A stretch of DNA of 64,000 bases from Roseiarcus sp963807735 (GCA_963807735.1 CAWEDI010000018.1:305799-369798); one strand, 5' to 3'; shown: positions 26,751-36,039, counted from the stretch's first letter. The notes: generated by a model from the sequence alone, not told the origin. Numbers and translations: made by a program.

Positions 26751-27173
26751 TCAGTCCTCGCGATAGACGCGCTCGCGGCGCTCGTGACGTTCCTGCGCCT
26801 CGATCGACAAAGTGGCGATCGGACGCGCGTCGAGACGGCGTAGGCTGATCGGTTCGCCGCTGTCGACGCAATAGCCGTAGGTGCCGTCCTCGATGCGCGC
26901 CAAGGCGGCGTCGATTTTGGCGATCAGCTTGCGCTGGCGGTCGCGCGCTCTGAGTTCGATAGCGCGATCGCTTTCCGAAGAGGCGCGATCGGCGATGTCA
27001 GGATGATTCTCGCTTTCGTTCTGCAGAGCGGTCAGAGTTTCCTTGCTTTCCGCGATAATGGACTCCCGCCAGGCCGATAATTTCCTCCTAAAATAATCTT
27101 TTTGTCTTTCATTCATAAACGGTTCGGCGTCAGACGGTTTGTAATTCTCCGGAACGACCGTGTTTACTCCCAT
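26751..27173 (-). CDS. dksA: RNA polymerase-binding transcription factor DksA
   Basis: A 140-residue protein of DksA length. The coiled coil (FRRKLSAWRESIIAESKETL... SSESDRAIELRARDRQRK) carries the conserved tip Asp. The zinc-finger region reads YGYCVDSGEPISLRRLDARP with only one cysteine; the other three ligands are replaced, as is usual in alphaproteobacterial DksA. It binds the secondary channel of RNA polymerase and works with ppGpp in the stringent response. Start ATG at 27173; the universal stress gene diverges. Confidence 0.93.
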   Translation of the reverse strand: MGVNTVVPENYKPSDAEPFMNERQKDYFRRKLSAWRESIIAESKETLTALQNESENHPDIADRASSESDRAIELRARDRQRKLIAKIDAALARIEDGTYGYCVDSGEPISLRRLDARPIATLSIEAQERHERRERVYRED

Positions 27174-27335
27174 GACATCGCTTCCCTCATCGCAGGCGCG
27201 GCCCTTATAACGAGAGACCGGTATAGGAACAATGACTGCGGAAGGGTCGGCGTAAAGGAAAACGATCTTATGACAGCGTGACTTGGCGGCGCCGGAGGCG
27301 GCTGCAAATCACGGTTAAAATTGGGGAGAACGCGC

Positions 27336-27761
27336 ATGTATCGCCGCATCTTGCTCGCCGTGGATCTCGCCGACGAGGCGGCGTCGCCGAAGGGGCTCGC
27401 GGAGGCGCTCGAACTCGTCAAACTTACCGACGCCGAGCTTCGCCTGATGAACGTGCAACCGCTGTTGCCGGCGACCTTCATGGAATATGTGCCCGCCGAT
27501 TTCGACGCCGAGCAGGAGCGCCGCGCGCAGGAGGCGCTTGCGGCGGTGGCCGCGAAAATCGCATTGCCGGCCGACCGGCTCTCGGTCATCGTCGCCAGCG
27601 GCGGCGTCTATCACGAACTGCTGCGGGAAGCCTCCGAATGGGGCGCGGATCTCGTCGTCGTCGGCTCGCACCAGCCGGTGGTGTCGGATTACCTGCTTGG
27701 CTCCAACGCCAAGACCATCGTCGCCCACGCGCATTGCTCGGTGCTCGTCGTGCGCGCGTGA
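27336..27761 (+). CDS. Universal stress protein (UspA family)
   Basis: A 141-residue single-domain UspA protein. The start MYRRILLAVDLADEA gives the first beta strand and nucleotide-binding Asp. The end VVVGSHQPVVSDYLLGSNAKTIVAHAHCSVLVVR carries a G2xG9G(S/N)-type ATP-binding loop, so it is likely an ATP-binding Usp. ATG at 27336 is preceded by GGGGAG; a slightly longer start at 27321 is less well placed. Role in stress is inferred from the family. Confidence 0.92.
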   Translation: MYRRILLAVDLADEAASPKGLAEALELVKLTDAELRLMNVQPLLPATFMEYVPADFDAEQERRAQEALAAVAAKIALPADRLSVIVASGGVYHELLREASEWGADLVVVGSHQPVVSDYLLGSNAKTIVAHAHCSVLVVRA

Positions 27762-27832
27762 GACCGCCTTGCGCGCGGCCTCCGGCCGCGCCAAATCCTC
27801 TGGGGCGGGACATGCCCGCGCGAGGATAGCGA

Positions 27833-30150
27833 ATGACGGATTTGACGATGACGGCGCGCTTCGGCAGCGGACGCGAAGTGAAACGCATCGAAGACGAGGG
27901 CCTGTTGAAGGGTGTCGGGCGTTTCGCCGACGATTTCGCGCCCGCCGATCACACGCATATCCGCTTCTTGCGTTCGCCGCACGCCCACGCCCGCATCCTC
28001 GCGATCGACGCGAGCGCCGCCCTCGCCGCGCCGGGCGTGCTGGCGGTTCACACCGGCGCGGAGCTTGCGGAGGCGGGCGTCAAGCCGATCCCGCTGGCGC
28101 CGATCTTCAAACGCCCCGACGGCTCGCCCGGCGCGTCGCCGCCGCGGCCGGCGCTGGCGGTCGGGATCGCCCGCTTCGTCGGCGAGCCGGTCGCGGCCGT
28201 CGTCGCCGAGACGGCCGAAGCGGCCAAGGACGCGCTCGACCTGATCGAGGTCGACTACGAGCCGCTGCCGGCCGCCGTCGGCGTCGCCGCCGCCATCGCG
28301 CCCGACGCGCCGCTGATCTGGCCCGCCGCGACCGGCAACATCGCCGCGCAGATGCGGCACGGCGACGCCGCCGGCTGCGACGCCGCATTCGCCAAGGCGC
28401 AACACGTCGTGACGCTCGAACTCGTCAACCAGCGTCTCGCCGCCGCGCCAATGGAGCCGCGCGCCTGCGTGGCCGAGCCGACGCGACGGCCGCCTGACGA
28501 TGCGTCTCACCACGCAGATGCCGTCGAGTTCGCGCGACGCGCTCGCCGCCGCGCTCGGCGTCAGCCCGAAGACGATCCGCGTCGTGGTCGGACGACGTCG
28601 GCGGCGGCTTCGGCATGAAGAGCGGCATCTATCCCGAGGACATCGTCGCCGGCTACGCCGCGCGCGCGCTCGGCCGGCCGGTTCGATGGGTCGCCGAACG
28701 CGGCGAGGATTTCCTCGGCGCCAGCCACGGCCGCGACGTCGTCAGCCACGCCGAACTCGCGCTCGACGGCGAGGGCAAGGTGCTGGGCTATCGCATCCGC
28801 TCGCTCGCCGATGTCGGCGCCTACGCCGGCACGGCGGGGATCATCATCCAGGTGCTGATCGGTCCCTGGGTTTCGACCTCCATCTACGACATCAAGACGA
28901 TCGACTTTCAGTTTGACGCGGTGCTGACGAATACGACGCCGACGGCGGCCTATCGCGGCGCCGGGCGCCCGGAGGCGATCTATCTGATCGAGCGCCTGTT
29001 CGACGCCGCCGCACGGCAGACCGGCATTGACCCCGTCGAAATCCGCCGCCGCAATCTCATCGCCGCGTCACAGATGCCCTACACCAACGCGATGGGGCAA
29101 GTGTACGATTCCGGCGACTTCGAAGCCGTGCTCGACGCCGGCCTCAGGGTCGCCGACTGGACCGGGTTCCCGGCGCGCGAGGCGCAATCCCGGGCTCGCG
29201 GAAAGCTGCGCGGCCGCGGCTTCGCCTCGTTCCTCGAATGGACCGGCGGCAACGCGTTCGAGGAGCGCGTCACCTGCGCGGTGCTGGCGGACGGCGAGAT
29301 CGAGGTCTACGCGACCACGATGCCGATGGGGCAGGGCATCGCCACCAGCTATGCGCAACTCGTCGTCGACACCTTCGGCGTCGACATCGCCAAGGTGCGC
29401 GTCGTCACCGGCGATTCCGATCGCGGGAGCGGATTCGGCAGCGCCGGCTCGCGCTCGCTGTTCACGGCGGGCTCCGCGATCGACGCCGCCGCGAAAGAGA
29501 CGGTCACGAAGGGACGCGAACTCGCCGGCGAGGCGCTCGAAGCCGCCGTGGCGGACATCGAATATGCCGAGGGCGAGTTCCGCGTCGCCGGCACCGACCG
29601 AGGGATCGGCCTGTTCGAATTGGCCGCGCGCCAGCCGGAGCGCCGCATCTTCGTCGATTCGACGACGAAGGTCGGCGGCCCAAGCTGGCCGAACGGCTGC
29701 CATGTCTGCGAGGTGGAGATCGATCCCGATACAGGAATTGTCGAGGTGGTCGCCTATGCTTCGGCTAACGACGTCGGCCGCGTCGTCAATCCGATGATCG
29801 TGCGCGGGCAGCTGGACGGAGGGGCCGTGCAGGGGCTGGGACAGGCGCTCGGCGAGGCCGTGGTATTCGACGAAAGCGGCCAGACGCTGACGGCGAGCTT
29901 CATGGATTATGCGATGCCGCGCGCCGATCTCGTTCTGGATTTCCGGCACGAACTGGGGCCGGCCGTCCCTTGCCTCAACAATCCGCTCGGCGCGAAAGGA
30001 GTAGGCGAACTCGGCACCATCGGGGCGACGCCCGCCGCCGTCATCGCCGTAATCGACGCGCTGGCGCGTGCAGGGCGCGAACCGGAAGCAATGAAGCTGC
30101 AAATGCCGCTGACGCCCGCCAAGGTCTGGCGTGCGTTGCGCGGTGATTAG
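27833..30150 (+). pseudogene. Xanthine dehydrogenase-family molybdopterin-binding subunit, two frameshifts
   Basis: A CoxL/aldehyde-oxidase-type catalytic subunit of about 771 residues when repaired. The N-terminal domain (KRIEDEGLLKGVGRFADDF) and the molybdopterin domain are clear: VGGGFGMKSGIYPED, the active-site loop AYRGAGRPEA (the form II type, not the AYxCSFR of true CO dehydrogenase), and the C-terminal GAKGVGELGTIG with its catalytic Glu. As read, the frame breaks twice within 110 bases: one extra base near 28484 (after MEPRACVAEPT) and one near 28593 (before DVGGGFG). Removing both joins all three segments. No FAD or 2Fe-2S subunit genes are adjacent. Substrate unknown. Confidence 0.87.
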
Positions 30151-30371
30151 TGAACCGGCGGCGAGCCCGCGAACATCCATGTCGCGATGAAGCCGACGCA
30201 AACCAGCGCCACGGCGGCAAGCAGCACCCAAAGAACCGGCTTGCCGAGCGGCGCTTGGCGGGCGGTGTCGGCGGTGAGGACTTGCGGACGGTTGTCGTTA
30301 TACATCGGCGGAGGAACGATGTTGTCTTCCTCAACGATGTGATTGGCGTCCTTCTCGACGAGCCGGGTCAT
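30147..30371 (-). CDS. Small single-span membrane protein, unknown
   Basis: A 74-residue protein. A polar N-terminus (MTRLVEKDANHIVEEDNIVPPP) is followed by one hydrophobic helix at about 45-68 (VLWVLLAAVALVCVGFIATW). It has AAAGGAG just upstream of the ATG (30372-30382). Its stop overlaps the convergent hydroxylase stop by four bases. I do not recognise a named family; similar short proteins are common in the order. Confidence 0.7.
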   Translation of the reverse strand: MTRLVEKDANHIVEEDNIVPPPMYNDNRPQVLTADTARQAPLGKPVLWVLLAAVALVCVGFIATWMFAGSPPVH

Positions 30372-30431
30372 GTTCGTCTCCTTTGTTAAGGAGGAGAACG
30401 TGGGGAGACGGGGACGGTTCCGAGGCTCTCT

Positions 30432-31004
30432 TCAGAGCCGCACTAGCGCTTGGACGACCAACGCGACCCGTTCGTTGCGCGCGCCGGGTCGGATCCGGCC
30501 CGAGCGCTCAAGGGTGGCGAGCCCATGGAGAGCCGCCCAGAACGTCTCGGTCACGGTTTCGGCGTCGCTGTTCGTTGGAGCCACAACAGACGCAATCGCG
30601 TCGAAGCCGGCCCTCAGCTCCGACCGGGTGTCGGCTTCGCCGAAGCGCAAGCCGGTCGGCAGGGTGAACATCGCCTCATAGAGAGCCGGCTGGCGCCGGG
30701 CGAAGTCGAGATAGGCGATCGCGACGGTCTCAATCGCCTTGCGACGATCGCTTGATGCACGTGCCGCCCCTTGAATCGTTGCCGCGATCTCCCGGAAACC
30801 CTCAAGCGCGACTGCGGTGACGATCGCGTCCCTGTTCTCGAAGTGAGCGTAGAGAACCGGCTGACTGTATTCGATTTCCTCCGCGAGGCGACGGATCGTG
30901 ACGGCGCTCCATCCCTCGCTTTCCGCAATGCGACGCGCCGCCGCGGTGATGCGCTGCTCGCGTTCGGCCCGCTGTCTGCTTTTCCGCTCAGCGATATTCG
31001 ACAT
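30432..31004 (-). CDS. TetR/AcrR-family regulator
   Basis: A 190-residue TetR regulator. HTH at about 20-60 (AARRIAESEGWSAVTIRRLAEEIEYSQPVLYAHFENRDAI). The C-terminal domain has YLDFARRQPALYEAMFTLPTGL, the WHG type also seen at 22279. It diverges from the DUF4267/DoxX-like pair; the 86 bases between hold the inverted repeat at 31040-31054, so those genes are the likely targets. Confidence 0.9.
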   Translation of the reverse strand: MSNIAERKSRQRAEREQRITAAARRIAESEGWSAVTIRRLAEEIEYSQPVLYAHFENRDAIVTAVALEGFREIAATIQGAARASSDRRKAIETVAIAYLDFARRQPALYEAMFTLPTGLRFGEADTRSELRAGFDAIASVVAPTNSDAETVTETFWAALHGLATLERSGRIRPGARNERVALVVQALVRL

Positions 31005-31039
31005 TGTTACTCCCGACGTCGCCTCGTTCGTAGCACGAC

Positions 31040-31054
31040 TTGATAAACTATCAA
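31040..31054. promoter_or_regulatory. TetR operator candidate between the regulator and DUF4267 gene
   Basis: TTGATA-AAC-TATCAA, perfect 6-base arms, lies in the divergent region; a looser GATAA...TTATC pair extends it to about 31065. Position fits a shared operator for both directions. Confidence 0.5.
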
Positions 31055-31090
31055 TGCTAGATTATCTATCCGCAATCAATGGAGGCGCGG

Positions 31091-31471
31091 ATGCACGGGA
31101 TTTCGATGGGATTGGCGGGGCTGTTGGCGCTCGCGATCATTGCGATCGGCGCCCAGTATGTGACCTATCCGAGGACGGCGACGCGAAGCTTCGGCCTGCC
31201 GCTTCCCGAAGCGGGCGCGAACGTCGCCTGGTGGCTTCGCCTCAAGGGCGTGCGCGACATCGTCTTGGGGTTGGCCGTACTCGCGCTGATGGCGTGGGGC
31301 GGAAGCCGGTTGGTCGGCATTCTCGTGGGGGTCGAGGCGATCATACCTATCGGCGACATGTCGCTCATTCTCGCCGCCAAGGGGTCGCGCAAGACCGCCT
31401 TCGCTGTCCATGGCGCCACGGCCGTGGTGATGATCCTGACGGCGATTTGCCTGATTTCGGGAGCGCCCTGA
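31091..31471 (+). CDS. DUF4267 small membrane protein
   Basis: A 126-residue protein with four predicted membrane helices: near residues 5-23, 53-72, 77-94 and 104-124. Motifs such as YPRTATRSFGLPLPE and WWLRLKGVRDIVLGL match DUF4267. ATG at 31091 is preceded by GGAGG; an in-frame ATG at 31079 is part of that ribosome site. It is followed one base later by a DoxX-like gene. The pair is probably controlled by the divergent TetR protein. Function unknown. Confidence 0.85.
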   Translation: MHGISMGLAGLLALAIIAIGAQYVTYPRTATRSFGLPLPEAGANVAWWLRLKGVRDIVLGLAVLALMAWGGSRLVGILVGVEAIIPIGDMSLILAAKGSRKTAFAVHGATAVVMILTAICLISGAP

Positions 31472-31472
31472 G

Positions 31473-31793
31473 GTGCTGCACACCGTCTCGATCTTTCTTC
31501 TCGTCGCCGCGTTCCTCGGCGCCGGCGCGTTCAACGCGATCAGCACGCCCGCGACGCAAAGCGGCTTCGTCCGCTGGGGTTACCCTGCCTGGTGGGGCCG
31601 CCTGACCGGCGCGCTGGAGATCGTGAGCGCCGTTCTCATCGCACTTCCGGCCAGTCGGGGCGCGGGGCTGTTGCTCGGCGCGCTTGTTATTGCGGCAGCA
31701 GTATTGACCGTCGTGCGCCACCGAGAATTTTCGCACCTCGCGCCGCTCAGCGTCTTTGTCGCCTTGCTTGCGCTGGCCGAGTTCTTGGTGTGA
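31473..31793 (+). CDS. DoxX-like small membrane protein
   Basis: A 106-residue four-helix membrane protein starting with GTG at 31473, directly after the stop of the DUF4267 gene. The segment YPAWWGRLTGALEIVSAVLI and the following helices resemble the DoxX-like family. It is co-transcribed with its upstream neighbour. Role unknown, possibly a redox- or stress-linked membrane protein. Confidence 0.82.
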   Translation: MLHTVSIFLLVAAFLGAGAFNAISTPATQSGFVRWGYPAWWGRLTGALEIVSAVLIALPASRGAGLLLGALVIAAAVLTVVRHREFSHLAPLSVFVALLALAEFLV

Positions 31794-31810
31794 GAAATTC
31801 CGTTTGCCAA

Positions 31811-31918
31811 TCGTCATTGCGAGCGAAGCGAAGCAATCCAGCCTTCAGAGATCGTCTGGTAACAGGATAAAGCGCATCAGCGGCGCCCGGGATGGCTTCG
31901 CTGCGCTCGCAATGACGA
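31811..31918. repeat. Dispersed palindromic repeat, copy 2
   Basis: Arms at 31811-31841 and 31889-31918 are inverted copies with a few mismatches and share the core ATTGCGAGCG-AGCGAAGC with the elements at 10480 and 40777. It lies between the convergent ends of the DoxX-like gene and nadK. Confidence 0.85.
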
Positions 31919-31923
31919 TCGCT

Positions 31924-32712
31924 CTAATACCCAAACTGCTCGCGCAACACCCGCTCGTCGAGCGAATGGCCGGGATCGTGAAGCAGCACCAGCGTCGTGT
32001 CGCGGTCGGTGGCGATCTCGACCCGTTGCACGCGGCGAATCTCGAAATGATCGGCGGTAGCGGCGACCGGACGCTTGTCGGCCTCCTTGATCTCGATGGC
32101 GACGCGCGCCTGGTCCGGCAGCAACGCGCCGCGCCAACGGCGCGGGCGAAAGGCGGAAATCGGCATCAGCGTCATCAGCGGCGCGCCGAGGGGCACGATC
32201 GGGCCGTTGACGGAGAGATTGTAGGCGGTCGATCCCGCCGGCGTCGACACCAGCACCCCGTCGGCGATCAACTCCTCCAGCCGCACGGCGCCGTCGACGA
32301 TGAGCGTCATTTTCGCCGCCTGCGAGGTTTGCCGCAACAGCGACACTTCGTTGATCGCACGCGCGAAGGTTTTTTGGCCCTTCAGATCGATCGCCTCCAT
32401 CGCCAACGGATGCAGGATCGACGGTCGCGCGGCGGCGAGGCGCTCGGGCAGGTCGCGCTCGGAATATTCGTTCATCAGGAAGCCGACGCTGCCGAAATTC
32501 ATGCCGTAGATCGGCTTCGGGTGCTCCATGATGCGATGAAGCGTTTGCAGCATGAGGCCGTCGCCGCCGAGCGCGACGATGACGTCGGCCTCCTCGGGCG
32601 AGCAGTCGCCATATTGCGCCGCCAGCCGCGCCCGCGTCTTGCGCGCGTCGGGCGCGCTCGAGGAGAGGAAGCTGATCGCAAATGAACTCGTCGAGGCCGC
32701 GCGCGCGTCCAT
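31924..32712 (-). CDS. nadK: NAD kinase
   Basis: A 262-residue protein that phosphorylates NAD to NADP. The GGDG motif is in VIVALGGDGLML near residue 50, the NE motif in FARAINEVSLLR, and the conserved glycine-rich block is DGVLVSTPAGSTAYNLSVNGP. Length fits the bacterial family. Start ATG at 32712 with GGAGAGGG about 8-15 bases upstream. It stands downstream of the EamA transporter on the same strand, 58 bases away. Confidence 0.95.
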   Translation of the reverse strand: MDARAASTSSFAISFLSSSAPDARKTRARLAAQYGDCSPEEADVIVALGGDGLMLQTLHRIMEHPKPIYGMNFGSVGFLMNEYSERDLPERLAAARPSILHPLAMEAIDLKGQKTFARAINEVSLLRQTSQAAKMTLIVDGAVRLEELIADGVLVSTPAGSTAYNLSVNGPIVPLGAPLMTLMPISAFRPRRWRGALLPDQARVAIEIKEADKRPVAATADHFEIRRVQRVEIATDRDTTLVLLHDPGHSLDERVLREQFGY

Positions 32713-32770
32713 ATCGACCCTCTCCGCAAGGGGGCAACTTACGACAGGGAGTTGCTCTGCGTAAACCGGC

Positions 32771-33676
32771 TCATGCCGGCGGCGGGATTCGCCGCCGGCG
32801 TATTTCGAGCCCCATCACCATCAGCCCGCTGGTTAGCACAATCGCCGCGCCGACGAGCGTGCGCGCATGCGGCCAATCGCCGAACACCACGTAGCCCCAG
32901 AAAATCGCGTAGCCGAGCATCGAATATTCCAACGTCGCCAGCAGCGACGCCTCCGCGCGCCGCACCCCCTCGAACCAGAGGTACTGGCCCGTGCCGCCGA
33001 CGCAACCGAGCGCGCCCATCGCCAGCGCCTGCTTGAAGCTCGGCCAGATTCCGATCGCCGGCAGCATCGCCCCACAGGCGACGAGGAAGCCGATCGAGCC
33101 CGCCATCATCATCGCCGGCGTTGTGATCCCCTTGGCGAGCGAGCGCGCGAGAATGGTGGTCAGCGCCCAGGAGAACGCCGCGAGCAGCGCCAGCCCCACC
33201 GGCGCCAGCGGCGCGCCGCCCCCCGGCGCTGCGGCGACGAGCACGCCGCTGAAGCCCAGAATCGTCGCGCCCCAGCGACCGAGGCCAACGCGCTCCTTCA
33301 ACAGCGGCGCCGACAGCGCCACCACGAACAGCGGCGCGACGAAATAATAGGTGACGAGTTCGGCGAGCTGCAGCGAGCGCGAGGCGCGGTAATAGGCGAC
33401 CCAGGCGATCAGTATCAGCGCCGAGCGCAGCAGGATCGCGCGCAGATTGGCGGGGATCGTCAACGCCCGATAGTCGGTGCGATTGAGAAACGCGACGCTG
33501 AGCCCGACGATGACGACGGAGCGCCCGAACAGCACTTCGGGCACCGGCAGATCCGTCACCAGCGATTTCACGATCGCGTCTTGCAGACTGAAGGCGGCCC
33601 AACTTCCGAGACACAGCGCGGCCCCGACCAGCGCGCGCGGGGCGGCCTTGGCCGCCCCGACCGCCATTTCAGACAT
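32771..33676 (-). CDS. EamA/DMT-family transporter
   Basis: A 301-residue protein with ten predicted membrane helices in two repeated halves (EamA domains), the standard drug/metabolite transporter layout. Landmarks: AAFSLQDAIVKSLVTDLPVPEVLFGRS at the front and EASLLATLEYSMLGYAIFWGYVVFGD in the second half. It overlaps the end of the denD-like gene by eight bases, so the two are co-transcribed. Substrate unknown. Confidence 0.9.
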   Translation of the reverse strand: MSEMAVGAAKAAPRALVGAALCLGSWAAFSLQDAIVKSLVTDLPVPEVLFGRSVVIVGLSVAFLNRTDYRALTIPANLRAILLRSALILIAWVAYYRASRSLQLAELVTYYFVAPLFVVALSAPLLKERVGLGRWGATILGFSGVLVAAAPGGGAPLAPVGLALLAAFSWALTTILARSLAKGITTPAMMMAGSIGFLVACGAMLPAIGIWPSFKQALAMGALGCVGGTGQYLWFEGVRRAEASLLATLEYSMLGYAIFWGYVVFGDWPHARTLVGAAIVLTSGLMVMGLEIRRRRIPPPA

Positions 33677-34646
33677 GCTCGTCTTCGATATGGGCGCGGA
33701 TGATGGCGTCGAAATCCTTCTCCGCGGCGAAGCCGAGCGCCTCGGCGCGTTTCGCGTCGAACTGCGTCGGCCAGCCGGCGACGATGCGGCGAATCGTCTC
33801 GTCGGGTTCGCGCCGTATCAGCGACACCGCGTTTTCGCCGGCGGCGCGCCGCAGCGCCTCGATCTGCTCGGCCACCGTCACCGACACGCCCGGCATCGTC
33901 AGCGCGCGGCGCGCGCCGAGCTTGGCGAGATCGAGCGTCGCCGCGTGCAGCAGGAAGCCGATCGCCGCCCGCGGGCTCGCGTGGTGATGCCGCACGGTGT
34001 CGTCGACCGGCAGCACCGCCGGTTCGCCCTTCAGCGGCTCGCGGATGATGTTGGAGAAGAACCCCGACGCCGCCTTGTTCGGCGCGCCGGGACGCACGCA
34101 GATGGTCGGCAGCCGAATCGCGATCCCGTCGAAAAAGCCGCGCCGCGAGTAGTCCGACAGCAATAACTCGCAGATCGCCTTCTGCGTCCCGTAGCTGGTC
34201 AGCGGCGTGGTGAAGAACTCGTCGTGAATTTTGTCGGGGAACGGCGCGCCGAACACCGCGATCGACGAGGTGAACACCACGCGAGGACGATAAGCGCCGC
34301 CCGACAGCGCCTGCTCGCGGCGCAACGCTTCGAACAGCATCCGCGTGCCGTCGAGATTGATGGCGTAGCCCTTGTCGAAATCGGCCTCCGCCTCGCCGGA
34401 GACGACGGAGGCGAGCAGAAACACGACGTCGGGCCGCCCCGCCGCCAGCTTGCCCGGCGTGTAGAGCGCGGCGATATCGCAGGCTTCGGTGGTTATGGGA
34501 AACGGCGCCTTCGGCGGCGTCGGCGCGACGACGTCGACCGCCGCGAGGCCGGAGATTTTCGCCCCTGTCAGCGTCCCGTCGCGGGCGAGACGTTCGACGA
34601 GCTTGCGGCCGATCATGCCGGCCGCGCCGACCACGAGAATCTTCAA
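33669..34646 (-). CDS. denD: NAD-dependent epimerase/dehydrogenase, D-erythronate dehydrogenase-like
   Basis: A 325-residue extended short-chain dehydrogenase. The Rossmann motif is GAAGMIG at residues 8-14; the catalytic Tyr-x3-Lys is in SYGTQKA, with Ser in VFTSSIAVFG. The segment RLPTICVRPGAPNKAASGFFSNIIREPL is characteristic of the DenD group, which oxidises D-erythronate to 2-oxo-tetronate. No otnK/otnC partner genes are nearby, so the substrate remains open. It overlaps the EamA gene downstream. Confidence 0.85.
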   Translation of the reverse strand: MKILVVGAAGMIGRKLVERLARDGTLTGAKISGLAAVDVVAPTPPKAPFPITTEACDIAALYTPGKLAAGRPDVVFLLASVVSGEAEADFDKGYAINLDGTRMLFEALRREQALSGGAYRPRVVFTSSIAVFGAPFPDKIHDEFFTTPLTSYGTQKAICELLLSDYSRRGFFDGIAIRLPTICVRPGAPNKAASGFFSNIIREPLKGEPAVLPVDDTVRHHHASPRAAIGFLLHAATLDLAKLGARRALTMPGVSVTVAEQIEALRRAAGENAVSLIRREPDETIRRIVAGWPTQFDAKRAEALGFAAEKDFDAIIRAHIEDEHV

Positions 34647-34800
34647 GAGCGCCTCCCGATGCGAAGCGCGTTGGTAGCGCGCGCCGGCCCGACCCCGCTA
34701 GCCAATCCCTTCCAAAAAATGTGATCCGCCGATCGAGGAAACGGATGCGGGCGTTCGCCGTTAGATACGTAAACGTGTACCTAAGATGTTGAAAAACCAA

Positions 34801-34818
34801 ACGTCGTTTTTTCGACGT
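34801..34818. promoter_or_regulatory. Hairpin with T6 loop upstream of the rlpA-like gene
   Basis: ACGTCG-T6-CGACGT is a perfect inverted repeat 77 bases before the rlpA-like ATG. It lies in a 248-base divergent region (34647-34894) that otherwise shows no gene. It may be an operator; no U-tract follows, so it is not a convincing terminator. Confidence 0.3.
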
Positions 34819-34894
34819 ATTTCGCCGTAAAACGCCCCAGCCGGGGAGACAAAATAAGGAAGGCTCATAAGAGTTGGTTAACCCAGGAGCTGTA

Positions 34895-35206
34895 ATGAAG
34901 GCGTTGATTTCAGGGCTTATTGGTGCGTTGGCTTTTACCTCGGTCGCCGCTGCCGATGAATACGGAATCGCTACCTATTATTTCCATCCGCGCTATCCGG
35001 TCAGCATGATCGCGGCGCACCGGACGCTGCCGTTCGGGACCAAAGTGCGCGTTCACGATCTCGACAACGGCCGTCATGTCGACGTCACCATCGTCGACCG
35101 CGGCCCCTGGGGCGACGGCCGGGTGATCGACCTGTCGACCGTCGCCGCCAACGCGCTCGGCATCCGCGTCTGCGGCATCGCCCACGTACGGGTGGAGCGG
35201 CTCTAG
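34895..35206 (+). CDS. RlpA-like double-psi beta-barrel protein
   Basis: A 103-residue secreted protein. A signal peptide covers about residues 1-22 (LISGLIGALAFTSVAAA). The mature part is a single RlpA-like domain: YGIATYYFHPRYPVSMIAAH, LPFGTKVRVHDLDNGRHVDV, and VDRGPWGDGRVIDLS with the catalytic Asp/Arg region of lytic transglycosylases. There is no SPOR domain, so it is a minimal form. ATG at 34895 has AGGAG upstream. Its stop overlaps the stop of the convergent NlpC/P60 gene. Confidence 0.88.
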   Translation: MKALISGLIGALAFTSVAAADEYGIATYYFHPRYPVSMIAAHRTLPFGTKVRVHDLDNGRHVDVTIVDRGPWGDGRVIDLSTVAANALGIRVCGIAHVRVERL

Positions 35207-36039
35207 AGCCGGCGGACCGACGTCACTTCGCCGCCGCCGCTGGCGGCGATGCGCTCCCGCGCCTCCGCCAGCGGCTCGCTGACGACCGCCATGTGATAGC
35301 CGTTGGCGTGCAGCAGCGTCTCGGCGTCGCGCATCACGCCGACATGGCCCTTCCAGAACACGAGGTCGCCGCGCCTGAGCGGCGCGTCGATCGCCGCGCC
35401 GAGCTTTTCGAGCATGTCGCTGTCGCGGGGCGCGGCGACGCCGGCCGCCGTCAGCGCGGTTTGGGTGAGGCCGGAGCAGTCGATTCCCTCCGAAGTGCGG
35501 CCGCCCCAGAGATACGGGCAGTTTTCGAATCGCTCGGCGACGGCGACGAAATCCGGCTCTGTCTGATCGACCGGGGCCAGATGACGCGCCCAGTAGTGCC
35601 TGCCCTCCGCGTCGATCAGGAACTCGCCCGCCGCATCGACGATCGTCACGCGCGCGCCGAGGGATATTGCGCGGGTATGCGGGAGTTTGATGTTGGAGCC
35701 AGGATACGCGTGAGTGCGCAGCGCGGCGACACGGTGCGTGGGGGCCGCGGGGGCGCCGAGCGTAGCGGTTGCGAGATAGCCGACGTAGAGGTCGCGTTCG
35801 AGTTGCCCCCAGGCCCAGCCATCGCGCTCGTCATAGACCACGACGGCCTCGCCATAGAGCGCCTCGGTCTCCCACGCCGCAGCGGCGTCGGGGCGTCGCC
35901 GGAGCGGGACGCTGGCGGCGACGATGCGCGCCGGACGGCCTTCGACGAAGCGCGCGGCCTCGACTTGGCCGCGCAGCTGTGAAGCGGCGAGATCGGCGCG
36001 GGCGGGGGTGAGTCGGGGATCGAGGACCATGTGGGACAT
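35203..36039 (-). CDS. NlpC/P60-family peptidase with SH3-like domains
   Basis: A 278-residue protein starting MSHMVLDPRLTPARADLAA. Two bacterial SH3-like segments (ASVPLRRRPD... GWAWGQLERDLYVGYLA; then the AISLGARVTIVDAAGEFL region) precede an NlpC/P60 catalytic domain. The nucleophile Cys is in SEGIDCSGLTQTAL near residue 190, and the His in WKGHVGVM. It should cleave peptidoglycan stem peptides (gamma-D-Glu-diamino acid endopeptidase). No signal peptide is evident. Start ATGs at 36042, 36039 and 36030 compete and none has a strong ribosome site. The longer frame to 36270 is antisense to the MNT gene. Confidence 0.88.
   Translation of the reverse strand: MSHMVLDPRLTPARADLAASQLRGQVEAARFVEGRPARIVAASVPLRRRPDAAAAWETEALYGEAVVVYDERDGWAWGQLERDLYVGYLATATLGAPAAPTHRVAALRTHAYPGSNIKLPHTRAISLGARVTIVDAAGEFLIDAEGRHYWARHLAPVDQTEPDFVAVAERFENCPYLWGGRTSEGIDCSGLTQTALTAAGVAAPRDSDMLEKLGAAIDAPLRRGDLVFWKGHVGVMRDAETLLHANGYHMAVVSEPLAEARERIAASGGGEVTSVRRL

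Noticed and set aside
27833..28618. Separate short gene for the N-terminal part of the molybdopterin enzyme
   Set aside because: Its last ~45 codons are Arg-rich frameshift product; the conserved sequence continues in the next frames after removing one base at 28484 and one at 28593.
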